A DNA stretch of 45,449 nucleotides from positions 1-45,449 of the forward strand of contig CAZQEN010000010.1 of NCBI GenBank assembly GCA_964591605.1. Direction: 5' to 3'. Source of the stretch: CAYLLT01 sp964591605 (lineage in GTDB: Bacteria > Planctomycetota > Phycisphaerae > UBA1845 > PWPN01). The translations under genes were made by a program, and so were the position numbers. This document shows positions 1 to 7,844 of this stretch, piece by piece. The notes below the pieces were generated by a model. That model saw only the letters and a list, made by a program, of their open reading frames with translations, was not told the origin of the DNA and did not search any database. The first letter of the stretch is position 1. The number at the start of each line of letters is the position of its first letter.

Positions 1-808
1 GGTTGCCCCTTGACACGCCGGGCGAGCCTGGCTCGCGGGCCGCAGGCCCCACGCTTTGCGTGGCCGGCGTGTCAAGGGTGCCGGGCACGTCGGCGGCGGT
101 CACCACGCGGATCACGCCGGGCAGCGCCTCGGCCGCGCTGGTATCGATCGACTTCACCAGCGCCCGCGGGTGGTCGCTGAAGCGCATGGCCGCGAACGTC
201 ATGCCGGGGATCTTGATGTCATCGACGTATCGCCGGTCGCCCAGCACCGCGTCGTGACCCGTATATCGCGGCAGCGACGAGCCGATTCGCCCGCTCAGGT
301 CGGGCGCGGGCAGCGGCTCGCCCCGGCGCACCTTCGCGAGCAGCTCGATGGCGTCGATGATCTTGGTGTAGCCCGTGCAGCGGCACAGATGCGCCCTCAG
401 CTCGTGGGCGATCTGCTCGCGCGTCGGATTCGGATTCTTCTCGACCAGCGCGTGGGCCCGGACGGCGATGCCGGGAATGCAGAAGCCGCATTGCACGCCG
501 CCCGCCCGCACGAACGTGTCGGCGAGCTGCCGGCGCTGCGTGTCGCTGAGTCCTTCGAGCGTCGTGACCGACTTGCCCGCCACGCTGGCGGCCCTGGTCG
601 TGCAGCTCAGCCGCGGCTTGCCGTCGATCAGCACCGTACAGCACCCGCACGAGGCCTGCGGCTGGCAGCCGTCCTTGGGGCTGATGATGTCCAGCGCGTC
701 CCGGAGCAGATCGAGCAGCGTGAGGTCCGGATCGATCTGGACGGTCGTTTCCTGGCCGTTCAGCGCGAACGTCAGCGTCTTGCGATCGGCGGTCGGGGCC
801 ACGGCCAT
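1..808 (-). CDS. Fused 2Fe-2S/molybdopterin oxidoreductase (xanthine dehydrogenase/aldehyde oxidoreductase family), 3' end cut by window
   Basis: The first 269 residues of a larger protein that runs off the left edge. Residues 1-75 form a plant-type ferredoxin domain with the spaced motif C48-x5-C54-x2-C57-x11-C69 (GCQPQASCGCCTV). This is followed by the all-helical second 2Fe-2S domain (CGFC, then CRCTGY). The chain continues without a stop into the start of the Mo-binding large subunit (RYTGHDAVLGDRRYVDDIKIPG, then RVVTAADVPG). The layout is known from single-chain Mop-type aldehyde oxidoreductases and from selenium-dependent xanthine dehydrogenase-like enzymes, which lack a fused FAD domain. 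The substrate cannot be told. The ATG at 808 follows an in-frame TAG, and a good promoter lies 41 nt upstream. A palindromic element at 7-78 lies inside the reading frame and replaces the expected sequence after DVPG. Confidence 0.9.
   Translation of the reverse strand, partial: MAVAPTADRKTLTFALNGQETTVQIDPDLTLLDLLRDALDIISPKDGCQPQASCGCCTVLIDGKPRLSCTTRAASVAGKSVTTLEGLSDTQRRQLADTFVRAGGVQCGFCIPGIAVRAHALVEKNPNPTREQIAHELRAHLCRCTGYTKIIDAIELLAKVRRGEPLPAPDLSGRIGSSLPRYTGHDAVLGDRRYVDDIKIPGMTFAAMRFSDHPRALVKSIDTSAAEALPGVIRVVTAADVPGTLDTPATQSVGPAAREPGSPGVSRGN
7..78. repeat. Cloverleaf palindromic element inside the molybdoenzyme frame
   Basis: Perfect 15-bp outer arms (CCCTTGACACGCCGG, 7-21; CCGGCGTGTCAAGGG, 64-78) enclose three adjacent hairpins with 3-nt loops: GCGAGC-ctg-GCTCGC (22-36), GGGCC-gca-GGCCC (37-49) and CACGC-ttt-GCGTG (50-62). 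At 72 bp it is a whole number of codons, so the minus-strand gene stays open. Confidence 0.95.
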
Positions 809-855
809 ATCGGGGCTGCTCCGGACTTCGAGGTGCGGGCGCTACAACTCACGTT

Positions 856-884
856 ATTATCCAAAATGCTGAGGTTTGTGGCAA
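856..884 (-). promoter_or_regulatory. Sigma70-like promoter of the molybdoenzyme gene
   Basis: On the minus strand TTGCCA (879-884) and GATAAT (856-861) are separated by 17 bp, each one base from consensus. The predicted transcription start is near 849, about 40 nt before the ATG at 808. Prediction only. Confidence 0.55.
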
Positions 885-905
885 CCCTGTCTTGGGTTCA
901 GCCCA

Positions 906-1400
906 CTACTCACCGTGGTTCTGGGGGTGGAGGGCCTTCAGGAAAGCGACGGGGTCCACCACGCGAAGAGGATGTGTCCTGCGCCGGAACTCCTTGCAGA
1001 ATGCCGAGTGGCCGGTCATCAACCACAACATGTCCTTGTCACGCGTGACGAGGTAGTCGGCCCTGGCGGCCGCCGACAGATCGAGATAAGGCTCGTCGCG
1101 TGGATCGCGTGGGAAGTCGAAGATGTGTCGGACGCGACGCACGAGCGTGCTTCGATACGCCAGCCGTTCGAGAAACGCGGCGATCCGGTGCGGGGTCAGG
1201 CGCGGACTGATGGCCAGAATCTCTTCGTATCCCAGCACCTGCCGCAACTCACGGAGCGTGGCCACACTGTTGAACAATTCGCAGTGTCCGCCCTCAATCA
1301 GCCGAAGTGCCTGCGCGGCGGGGCCGGTTTCAAAGGCCAGCGCCTGCACACAGACGTTGCAGTCGAAGACGGTGCGCGTCCTCCCGGGCGGTCGGCTCAC
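906..1400 (-). CDS. PIN-domain toxin (VapC-like ribonuclease, COG1569 type)
   Basis: A 164-residue PIN domain. The N-terminal strand VFDCNVCVQAL carries the first conserved Asp. TLRELRQVLGYEE gives the conserved acidic helix, and the C-terminal half shows DEPYLDLSAAARADYLVTRD, the typical second acidic cluster plus the (V/L)TRD signature of the putative-toxin PIN family. Such proteins cleave RNA with a Mg2+-dependent acidic centre and are held in check by a partner antitoxin. The ATG overlaps the stop of the upstream gene by 4 bp (ATGA, 1397-1400), so the two are translationally coupled, which is the usual antitoxin-then-toxin layout. The family assignment is strong; that it acts as a toxin is inferred from context. 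Confidence 0.85.
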   Translation of the reverse strand: MSRPPGRTRTVFDCNVCVQALAFETGPAAQALRLIEGGHCELFNSVATLRELRQVLGYEEILAISPRLTPHRIAAFLERLAYRSTLVRRVRHIFDFPRDPRDEPYLDLSAAARADYLVTRDKDMLWLMTGHSAFCKEFRRRTHPLRVVDPVAFLKALHPQNHGE

Positions 1401-1666
1401 CGCCGTGTGCCCCGTTTTCGGCGTCGGCTTGGATCTCGGGCGCGATCGATGATGCGGTCAAGTTGCGTTTCGGTGAGTCCGCTCTTCCGGAAATCCTCAC
1501 GGATCGGTGCGAGGATCTCGTCGAACGACTTGTCCATGAGAAGGTCCCGTTCGACGAGCGAACGGACGTACTCCGGGGCGGTCTTTCCCTTCCTGCGCGC
1601 CTTCCGGTCAAGTGCCCTGAGCTGAGCGGGGCGCAAACCCAGATCGTGCAATGAAAGCGTCGTCAT
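1397..1666 (-). CDS. Putative antitoxin partner of the PIN toxin
   Basis: An 89-residue basic and charged protein. It begins MTTLSLHDLGLRPAQLRALDRKARRKGKTAPEYV: a short strand followed by two helices, as in ribbon-helix-helix or VapB-like antitoxins. The rest is an extended charged tail (FDEILAPIREDFRKSGLTETQLDRIID) that would wrap the toxin. It sits directly upstream of, and overlaps, the PIN gene. A perfect TATAAT lies on this strand at 1675-1680, ending 8 nt before the ATG, so the transcript may be leaderless or nearly so; AGGAG is also present only 2 nt before the ATG. The exact antitoxin family was not recognised. Confidence 0.75.
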   Translation of the reverse strand: MTTLSLHDLGLRPAQLRALDRKARRKGKTAPEYVRSLVERDLLMDKSFDEILAPIREDFRKSGLTETQLDRIIDRARDPSRRRKRGTRR

Positions 1667-1674
1667 AACTCCTG

Positions 1675-1680
1675 ATTATA
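1675..1680 (-). promoter_or_regulatory. TATAAT -10 element of the antitoxin-toxin pair
   Basis: A perfect -10 hexamer on the minus strand ends 8 nt before the antitoxin ATG. The -35 position (GTTCCT, 1698-1703) is weak, as expected for an operon that is often autoregulated. It places the transcription start at or within about 3 nt of the start codon. Confidence 0.4.
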
Positions 1681-1769
1681 ACGCAATTCAACAAAGCAGG
1701 AACAATGGGTGAAGCAGCAGGAGTGCAATACTAAGACCTGGTGACGCGGTGAGTTGTCCCGTGCAGGTG

Positions 1770-2882
1770 TCAATCCACGTCGAGGGCCGTGCTGATCTCG
1801 TCGGGAGGCTGGGGGCGGGGGCGCTGGCGGGCCTCGGGGTGCAGACGCCTTTCCAGGGTAAGCTGGCAGGCCAGCCGGATGGCGGACTTCATGCTCTCGG
1901 CGTTTGCCGAGTTCTGCCAGACGATGTCGAAGGCGGTGCCGTGGTCGACGCTGGTGCGGATGATCGGGAGCCCGAGCGTGGTCTGGCAGGCAGAGTCGAA
2001 CGCCAGCATCTTGAGCGGAATCAGCCCCTGATCGTGGTACATCGCGACGACGCCGTCGTAGCCGCCCTTGCTTGCCTTCCAGAAGAGCGTGTCGGCGGGG
2101 AACGGCCCCTCCACCCACCAGCCGGCCTCGCGGGCCATGGTGATCGCCGGGTCGATGATCCGCTTCTCTTCGTCGCCGAACATGCCGTTCTCGCCGGCGT
2201 GAGGGTTCAGCCCGCAGACCGCGATCCGCGGGTTCTCGATCCCGAACCAGCTGTAGAGGGCCTCGGCCATCAGGTCGATGGGCGTGAAAACCCGGCCGAT
2301 GGTGAACTTGTTGCGCAGATCGAAGAGCGGTTCGTGGATGCTGGCCAGCGCCACCCGGAGCTTCCCGCCGATGAACATCATGGTCACGCGGCGCGTCTGG
2401 AAGGCATGCCCGAGCTTCTCGGTGTGGCCGGGGTACTTGTAGCCGGCCATCATCCAGCTCTCTTTGCAGATGGGCGCGGTCACGATGGCTTCGATCGTGC
2501 CGCTGCGGGTCCCGGCGATGGCGGCGTTGAGAAACCGCATCGAGGCCTCGCCGCCTTCAGCGGTGGGACAGCGCACCGCGGGACCGAACACGCCCAGTTC
2601 ATCGAAGTCGGCCGCTATCACGCCGCTTTCGATGCGCGTGACCTGCTCGTGCGGCAGCCGGAACCAGAAGGGGTTGATTTCGGCGAGATCGGCGGCGTAT
2701 TCGAGGACTTCATTGAGCCCGTAGATGATGAACCGCCCCAGGCGGCGGATCTCAGGGTCGGCGAGGGCCTTGACAATCACCTCCGCGCCGATGCCCGCCG
2801 GATCGCCCATGGTGATGCCGATGAGCGGCTTGCCGTTGTGCGGCTCGGGCGGGCGCGGCGGCATGTCAGGGGAGTGGTTCAT
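1770..2882 (-). CDS. pdxA: 4-hydroxythreonine-4-phosphate dehydrogenase
   Basis: A 370-residue PdxA that oxidises 4-phosphohydroxy-L-threonine with NAD(P)+ in the DXP-dependent pyridoxal 5'-phosphate pathway, feeding the product to PdxJ. Family features in order are GITMGDPAGIGAEVIVKAL near the N-terminus, APICKESW, the metal-binding His of PGHTEKL, CGLNPHAGENGMFGDEE, YHDQGLIPLK and TSVDHGTAFDI with the other two metal-binding His residues. All three His ligands are present. The length is slightly above the usual 330 because of a proline-rich N-terminal tag and an Arg/Pro-rich C-terminal tail. Its start overlaps the ribE stop by 4 bp (2879-2882), so both are probably co-translated. PdxJ is encoded at 6914-7639, transcribed the other way. 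Confidence 0.95.
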   Translation of the reverse strand: MNHSPDMPPRPPEPHNGKPLIGITMGDPAGIGAEVIVKALADPEIRRLGRFIIYGLNEVLEYAADLAEINPFWFRLPHEQVTRIESGVIAADFDELGVFGPAVRCPTAEGGEASMRFLNAAIAGTRSGTIEAIVTAPICKESWMMAGYKYPGHTEKLGHAFQTRRVTMMFIGGKLRVALASIHEPLFDLRNKFTIGRVFTPIDLMAEALYSWFGIENPRIAVCGLNPHAGENGMFGDEEKRIIDPAITMAREAGWWVEGPFPADTLFWKASKGGYDGVVAMYHDQGLIPLKMLAFDSACQTTLGLPIIRTSVDHGTAFDIVWQNSANAESMKSAIRLACQLTLERRLHPEARQRPRPQPPDEISTALDVD

Positions 2883-3583
2883 GGCTGCCAGCCGTTCTCG
2901 CGGAGGGATTCAACGGTCAGCGGGGATTCCAGGCGGGCGGCCACTTGTTCCCGCGTTAGCGGCCGAATTCCGCCGCGCTCCTCACCTCTTTCCCGCCAGC
3001 GCTCCAGCGTGGTGACCACCGTACGGGCCAGGATGTCGGTCTCGACGTTCACACGATCACCGATCTTGAGTGTCCCCAGGGTGGTGACGGCCAGCGTCGT
3101 GGGAATCAGGGCCACGGTGAAGGTATCGGCCTGCACGGAGGCGATGGTGAGTGAAACGCCGTCGATCGCCACCGACCCCTTCGGAATGACGTAGGCCATC
3201 AGGTCTGTACCGGCTTCGAAGCGGACCACGTGCCCGGCCGGATCGATCGCGACCTCGCAGACCAGGGCGGTGCCGTCGATGTGCCCCTGGACGATGTGCC
3301 CGTCCATGCGGTCCCCGGCCCGCAGGCTCGGTTCCAGGTTCACCTGGCTGCCCGGCCGCAGCAGGCCGAGCGTCGTGCGGGCGAGAGTCTCGGGGATAAC
3401 GTCGAAGCAGAGCGCGCGTTCATCGGCGGCGGTGACGGTGAGGCAGACCCCGCTGACGCAGATGCTGGCGCCGAGTTCTACCGGGCGGGGAAGGTCAGCC
3501 GCGTCGAGGGCAAGGCGCACGATGGGCGGTTCATGACGGATCGACCGAACGGTGCCCCTGGCTTGAACAATGCCGGTAAACAT
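2879..3583 (-). CDS. ribE: Riboflavin synthase, alpha chain
   Basis: A 234-residue enzyme that dismutates two 6,7-dimethyl-8-ribityllumazine molecules to riboflavin. It has two tandem lumazine-binding barrels: MFTGIVQARGTV, SGVCLTV and IPETLARTTLG in the first, and GHIVQGHIDG, GVSLTIA and IPTTLAVTTLG in the second. The ATG at 3583 is chosen because MFTGIV is the nearly invariant family start; an in-frame GTG at 3592 would add only three residues. No strong Shine-Dalgarno sequence is visible for either. The C-terminus carries an extra 35 or so Arg/Glu-rich residues. It overlaps pdxA by 4 bp in a cofactor-synthesis pair and is divergent from the methyltransferase gene. Confidence 0.95.
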   Translation of the reverse strand: MFTGIVQARGTVRSIRHEPPIVRLALDAADLPRPVELGASICVSGVCLTVTAADERALCFDVIPETLARTTLGLLRPGSQVNLEPSLRAGDRMDGHIVQGHIDGTALVCEVAIDPAGHVVRFEAGTDLMAYVIPKGSVAIDGVSLTIASVQADTFTVALIPTTLAVTTLGTLKIGDRVNVETDILARTVVTTLERWRERGEERGGIRPLTREQVAARLESPLTVESLRENGWQP

Positions 3584-3661
3584 GCTTGCCACACCATCGC
3601 CGGGTGACCTCGCTGGGAACTCCCTTCATGCTAGTCATTTGTGAAGCGCGGTTCAAGAAAG

Positions 3662-3689
3662 TTGTCGGCTGCGGGCGGATTCGCTATCA
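3662..3689 (+). promoter_or_regulatory. Candidate promoter giving a leaderless methyltransferase mRNA
   Basis: TTGTCG (3662-3667), 17 bp spacer, TATCAA (3684-3689). The expected transcription start falls at about 3696, adjacent to the ATG at 3697. No separate Shine-Dalgarno sequence at a normal distance is visible (AGGG ends 2 nt before the ATG). Confidence 0.35.
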
Positions 3690-3696
3690 ATAGGGC

Positions 3697-4299
3697 ATGG
3701 ACATCACGCAAGTGGATTGGAATCAGCGCTACCTGCAGAACGACGCGCCCTGGGACACGAACGCCCCGTCAAGCGAACTGGTCCGGGTGCTGGAAGAATG
3801 CCGGATCGGCCCGTGCCGGGCTCTGGATGTGGGCTGCGGGACCGGGACGAACGCCGTGTACCTCGCCTCGCGCGGGTTCGACGTGACCGCAGTCGATCTG
3901 GCGCCTCTCGCGATCGAGGCGGCCCGGCGCCGGGCCCAGGCCGCGGGCGTCGCGTGCCGGTTCATCGAAGCCGATACCCTGAACCTGCCGGGCCTGGGCC
4001 CGACGTTCGACTTCATCCTCGACTGCGGATGCTTTCACATCATGCGCCACATCAACGAGCGGGCGATGATCCGCGTCTACGAGCGGCAGCTTGCCCCGCA
4101 GGGGTGGCTGCTCGTCCTGGCGGGCAATGCGAATGAGGAGAATCCCCCGGAAGGCGGGCCTCCGCGGGTCAGCGAGGCCGAGCTTCGCCAGGCCTTCGAC
4201 GGGTTTGATATCGTGCACCTGCGCCCCTTCCGGTTCGACAGCGTCGTCGGGCGGGACTTCCATCCGCTGGCGTGGTCGCTGCTGGTCCGCAGGAATTGA
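3697..4299 (+). CDS. Class I SAM-dependent methyltransferase
   Basis: A 200-residue single-domain Rossmann methyltransferase. The N-terminus WNQRYLQNDAPWDTNAPSSEL resembles the thiopurine methyltransferase-like and related small-molecule groups (W-x2-RY ... PWD). Motif I is ALDVGCGTGTNAVYLA at residues 42-57, motif II is the acidic end of FDVTAVDLAP, and motif IV is FDFILDCGCFHIM. The substrate is not predictable. It is followed 18 bp later by the M20 amidohydrolase gene in the same direction and may share its transcript. The -10-like TATCAA only 7 nt before the ATG suggests a leaderless message. Confidence 0.88.
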   Translation: MDITQVDWNQRYLQNDAPWDTNAPSSELVRVLEECRIGPCRALDVGCGTGTNAVYLASRGFDVTAVDLAPLAIEAARRRAQAAGVACRFIEADTLNLPGLGPTFDFILDCGCFHIMRHINERAMIRVYERQLAPQGWLLVLAGNANEENPPEGGPPRVSEAELRQAFDGFDIVHLRPFRFDSVVGRDFHPLAWSLLVRRN

Positions 4300-4317
4300 C
4301 GTGCGAGGAGTGACGAC

Positions 4318-5511
4318 GTGTCGTCTGCCATCTCTGCCCTGATCGAACAGGTTCTGCCCGAGGTGACGGCCCTGCGGCGGGAGCTGCACGCCCATCCGGA
4401 GCTTGCGTTCAAGGAGGTTCGAACCTCCGGCCGCGTCCGGGAGATCCTCTCCAAGCTGCCGAACCTGCGCGTCCTGCCGCCGTTGCTGGAAACCGACGTG
4501 GTGGCGGTATTGAACCCGGACAGGCCGGGGCCATGCCTGGCCCTGCGGGCGGACATGGACGCACTCCCGATCGTCGAAGAGAACGACGTGCCGTACCAGT
4601 CCACCGTGCCCGGTGCGATGCACGCCTGCGGGCACGACGGGCACACCGCCATCCTGATCGGCACGGCCATGGTCCTTTCTCAGATCGCCGATCAACTGCC
4701 GGGCCAGGTGAAGTTCGTGTTCCAGCCGGCAGAGGAGGAGGGTGGTGGAGGAGGGCAGCTCTGCGAAAAGGGGCTCCTGGAGTCGCCGAAGGTCGATGCG
4801 GCGGTGGCCCTGCACGCCTGGCCCACGGACGTGGCGGGCAACGTCGTCGTGAACAAGGGCCCCGTCACCGCCGCGAATAACGAGATCAACATCAGGATCA
4901 GGGGACGGGGCGGGCACGGGGCGTATCCGCACCGATGCATCGATCCGGTCGTCGTCGCCGCGCATGTCATCACGGCTCTGCAGACGATCGTCTCGCGGAC
5001 GGTGCCGCCGCTGGACTGTGCAGTGGTCACCGTCGCCCAGGTGAACGGCGGATCGGCGTCGAATATCATTCCGCCCGAGTGCTTCATGCGCGGGACGGTC
5101 CGCTACTACAAGCAGGAGGTGGGCGAGCTGATCCGACAGCGCGTCCACGAGATCGCCGGGCACACGGCGCGGGCGCACGGGGCGGAGGCCGAGGTGTTCA
5201 TCCGCGAGGGCTATCCCCCGCTGTACAACGACGAACGGGTGTTCGAGCTGATCTGCGCGTCCGCCCGCGCCGTGCTGGGGCCGGAGCGGCTCACGATCGG
5301 CCAGGACCCGAGCATGGGCGCAGAGGATTTCGGCTTCTACGCACAGAAGGTGCCGGCCGCGATGTTCCGCCTCGGCGTCCGCCCGCCGGAAATGGACGCG
5401 TACCCCGGGCTGCACCATCCGCGATTCAACTTTAACGATGCGTCGCTGCCCGCCGGAATCGCCATGTTCTGCGAACTCACCCGACGGTTCTTGTCCGAGC
5501 ACGGCCGTTGA
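4318..5511 (+). CDS. M20D-family metal-dependent amidohydrolase (N-acyl-amino-acid hydrolase type)
   Basis: A 397-residue zinc amidohydrolase of the M20D/Ama-HipO-AbgB group, which removes acyl groups from N-acyl amino acids or related amides. LRRELHAHPELAFKE opens the protein. Metal ligands are visible in MHACGHDGH (C104, H106), the PAEEE triplet (residues 139-141), the conserved His of LHAW, and HHPRFNF near the C-terminus. The dimerisation domain lies in the middle (RGRGGHGAYPHRCIDPV). Translation starts at GTG 4318, preceded by GAGGAG about 6 nt upstream; there is no good in-frame ATG nearby. It is probably cytoplasmic, as no signal peptide is visible. The natural substrate is unknown. 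Confidence 0.92.
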   Translation: MSSAISALIEQVLPEVTALRRELHAHPELAFKEVRTSGRVREILSKLPNLRVLPPLLETDVVAVLNPDRPGPCLALRADMDALPIVEENDVPYQSTVPGAMHACGHDGHTAILIGTAMVLSQIADQLPGQVKFVFQPAEEEGGGGGQLCEKGLLESPKVDAAVALHAWPTDVAGNVVVNKGPVTAANNEINIRIRGRGGHGAYPHRCIDPVVVAAHVITALQTIVSRTVPPLDCAVVTVAQVNGGSASNIIPPECFMRGTVRYYKQEVGELIRQRVHEIAGHTARAHGAEAEVFIREGYPPLYNDERVFELICASARAVLGPERLTIGQDPSMGAEDFGFYAQKVPAAMFRLGVRPPEMDAYPGLHHPRFNFNDASLPAGIAMFCELTRRFLSEHGR

Positions 5512-5559
5512 TGCCTCGAATCCGGATGGCCCCGATCAGAAAGCCTGACCGGCTCTCCC

Positions 5560-6831
5560 TCATCGCATCTTCGCGACGAGCAGCATGCGGTCGTCGTCCG
5601 GAGCCAGCCCGGCGGTGAATGCTTCGAGTTCCTCCAGAACACGATCGACGATCTCCTCTGCGCCCATCCCGCATCGCTCAAGCACCCGGTCGAGCCGGGC
5701 CGTACCGAAGAACTCCCCGGATCGATTGCGGGCCTCCGTGATGCCGTCCGTATAGAAAATGACCTGGTCGCCGTGGTGAAACGGGTGCTCGACTTCGTGA
5801 TACTGCTCTCCGGCGAGGATCCCGAGTGGCAGACTCGAGAGCCCATCCAGCGACTCGATGCAGCCCGTCTCGCAACGCTTGAGCCGCGGCGGATTGTGCC
5901 CCGCGCAGGCGTAGCGCAGGCGGCGCGTGCGGGGGTCATAGATCCCGTAGAAGGCCGTGACAAACGCGCCGAGCTGCGTCGTATACCGCCCGGCAAGCTG
6001 GTCGTTGACGTAAGTGAGGATGGACGCGGGCGAGACGGGCGGGCCCGGATACGTGTGAGCGATGCTGTGGGTGATGGCCATAATGACCGCGGCGGGCGTG
6101 CCGTGACCGCTCACATCGGCGATCAGGATCCCCCAGCAGCCGTCGGGTAGTGGAAAGAAGTCATAGTAATCGCCGCCGGCCTGACGTGAGGTCTGATAGT
6201 GAACCGCCAGATCCACGCCGGGTATGTCCGGCAGCTCCGAGGGCAGCAGCGACCGCTGGATCTCGGCCACCACCTGCATCTCGCGGTCCACCACGTCGTA
6301 GGCGCGCCGCAGTTCCTGGGACAGCACCAGATGGTGCGTGGCCCGGCCGAACAGGTTGCTCATCCAGACCATCTCGGGCAGCCGTTCGTGGTCGAAGTAG
6401 CCCGGCTCGTGCTTCATCACCACCACCATGTTCAGGGCTTCGCCATGGTCAAAGTTGGGCAGGGCCATGAGCGAGCCCACGCCGGTGAGATACTCCGCCG
6501 CCGGATCATCATCGCGGACGTGCAGATCGTTGATGATCCGCGGGACCCCGGCGTAGATGAGCTCGCCCAGCAGCCCCCCTTCCAGCAACGGCAGCCGCTG
6601 GGGTTGCTGCCAGGGGTTGACCGCTTCCTTCCAACTGCTCGACCGGGTGATGCGGTACTGGGGGGCGGGCAGGTCGCGGCGGCTCAGCGCCACCATGCGA
6701 TCGCTGGGAAGCAGCTTGCGGACGCGGGTGGCGTAATCGCGTACCATCGCCTGCGGGTCGGTGTGCCGGCTCAGTTCGCGCATGGTCTCCACGATGTGCG
6801 CGAGGCGGTCCTGCCAGTGCTGCGTTTCCAT
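5560..6831 (-). CDS. GAF-SpoIIE (PP2C-type) serine phosphatase, RsbU-like
   Basis: A 423-residue signalling phosphatase. Residues 1-190 resemble a GAF-like sensor domain (VETMRELSRHTDPQAMVRDYATRVRKLL). The C-terminal 230 residues are a SpoIIE/RsbU PP2C domain with metal-binding AGGDYYDFFPL, ILIADVSGHGTPAAV, AGHNPP and VIFYTDGITEARN. Such proteins dephosphorylate an anti-sigma-factor antagonist (STAS protein) in partner-switching control, but no STAS or kinase partner is encoded nearby. The start is placed at ATG 6831 because GGAGAG lies 8 nt upstream. A longer reading from 6936 would run into the divergent pdxJ start and past a TATAAT at 6869-6874. Confidence 0.92.
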   Translation of the reverse strand: METQHWQDRLAHIVETMRELSRHTDPQAMVRDYATRVRKLLPSDRMVALSRRDLPAPQYRITRSSSWKEAVNPWQQPQRLPLLEGGLLGELIYAGVPRIINDLHVRDDDPAAEYLTGVGSLMALPNFDHGEALNMVVVMKHEPGYFDHERLPEMVWMSNLFGRATHHLVLSQELRRAYDVVDREMQVVAEIQRSLLPSELPDIPGVDLAVHYQTSRQAGGDYYDFFPLPDGCWGILIADVSGHGTPAAVIMAITHSIAHTYPGPPVSPASILTYVNDQLAGRYTTQLGAFVTAFYGIYDPRTRRLRYACAGHNPPRLKRCETGCIESLDGLSSLPLGILAGEQYHEVEHPFHHGDQVIFYTDGITEARNRSGEFFGTARLDRVLERCGMGAEEIVDRVLEELEAFTAGLAPDDDRMLLVAKMR

Positions 6832-6868
6832 GTCTTGATCTCTCCGGTCTCGAAACCTGGGCCGTTCG

Positions 6869-6876
6869 ATTATACT
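6869..6876. promoter_or_regulatory. Overlapping divergent -10 elements (phosphatase / pdxJ)
   Basis: On the minus strand 6869-6874 reads TATAAT, about 38 nt before the phosphatase ATG. On the plus strand 6871-6876 reads TATACT, about 38 nt before the pdxJ ATG. The two hexamers share bases, so the promoters would exclude each other. No convincing -35 is seen on either side. Confidence 0.4.
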
Positions 6877-6913
6877 CTCAGTCGCTTCGATCCGGGGCTT
6901 TGCAGGAGCAGAC

Positions 6914-7639
6914 ATGGCCAGGCTGGGTGTAAACATCGATCATGTGGCGACGGTGCGACAGGCACGGCGGACCTTTGAACCTGATCCGGTGTGGGCCGCG
7001 GCCGAGGCGCAGCTCGGCGGTGCCGACGGCATCACCTTTCACCTGCGCGAGGATCGGCGGCACATCAACGATCGAGATGCCCGCCTGCTCAGACAGACCG
7101 TCACCGTCAAACTGAACATGGAGATGTCCACCGTGCGCGAGATCGTGGACATCGCCCTCGAACTCAAGCCCGATCAGTGCACGCTCGTGCCCGAGCGGCG
7201 CGAAGAGATCACGACCGAGGGCGGGCTCGACGTGGTGCGGCTCCGGGCACAGGTCGAGCCTGTTGTGCGCGAGCTGCGCAGCGCCGGCATGGAAACCAGT
7301 GCGTTCATCGAGCCCATCGCCGATCAGGTGAAGGCATCGGCCGACATGGGCTTTCACGCCGTCGAATTGTGGACGGGAGGCTACGCACACGCGCGGGGGG
7401 CCGATCAGGTCACGGCCAGGCTGGGTGAGCTCTTCGAGTCGATCGAGGTGGGCCGAAAGGCCGGACTCCTCGTTCACGGCGGCCACGGGCTGACCTATCA
7501 GAACATCGGCCCCGTCGCCGCACTCCCGGGGTTCGAGGAATTCAACATCGGGCATTCGATCGTCTCCCGGGCGGTATTTGTCGGGCTCCGCGAGGCGGTC
7601 CGGGAGATGAAAGCCCTCATCCGGAACGCAGGTGCGTAG
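6914..7639 (+). CDS. pdxJ: Pyridoxine 5'-phosphate synthase
   Basis: A 241-residue TIM-barrel enzyme that condenses 1-deoxy-D-xylulose 5-phosphate with the PdxA product to give pyridoxine 5'-phosphate. Family markers are LGVNIDHVATVRQAR at the very N-terminus, GADGITFHLREDRRHI, VKLNMEMS, CTLVPERREEITTEGGLD, SAFIEPI, the catalytic region VELWTGGYA, VHGGHGLTYQN and EFNIGHSIVSRAVFVGL at the C-terminus. The length and all motifs match the family. GGAG lies 9 nt before the ATG. The gene is divergent from the SpoIIE-type phosphatase, and with pdxA in the same window the organism evidently makes vitamin B6 by the DXP-dependent route. Confidence 0.97.
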   Translation: MARLGVNIDHVATVRQARRTFEPDPVWAAAEAQLGGADGITFHLREDRRHINDRDARLLRQTVTVKLNMEMSTVREIVDIALELKPDQCTLVPERREEITTEGGLDVVRLRAQVEPVVRELRSAGMETSAFIEPIADQVKASADMGFHAVELWTGGYAHARGADQVTARLGELFESIEVGRKAGLLVHGGHGLTYQNIGPVAALPGFEEFNIGHSIVSRAVFVGLREAVREMKALIRNAGA

Positions 7640-7777
7640 GAGTCTGACGAATACAGCGGGGCAAGTGAACTTGTTTGGGTCCTCAGCCGTTCTCTCCCGG
7701 GCGCGAAGCTGCCCAGTCGAACTCCGAGCCCCCGCGAGTGCCCGTGCGTGGATTCCCCCACCGTGCAGACGAGGATC

Positions 7778-7807
7778 TTGACCGGACTCCTGGGCCGGAC
7801 CTAGCAT
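7778..7807 (+). promoter_or_regulatory. Candidate promoter for the lipoprotein pair
   Basis: TTGACC (7778-7783), 18 bp spacer, TAGCAT (7802-7807), giving a predicted start near 7814 and a leader of about 30 nt before the ATG at 7845. Confidence 0.4.
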
Positions 7808-7844
7808 TCGCACCAGTATGCCGTCTTTCCCCGGAGAGTAGACG

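Noticed and set aside
4413..4428. Perfect palindrome GGAGGTTC-GAACCTCC resembling a tRNA T-loop
   Set aside because: It lies inside the amidohydrolase frame (KEVRTS), and no acceptor, D or anticodon stems can be drawn around it.
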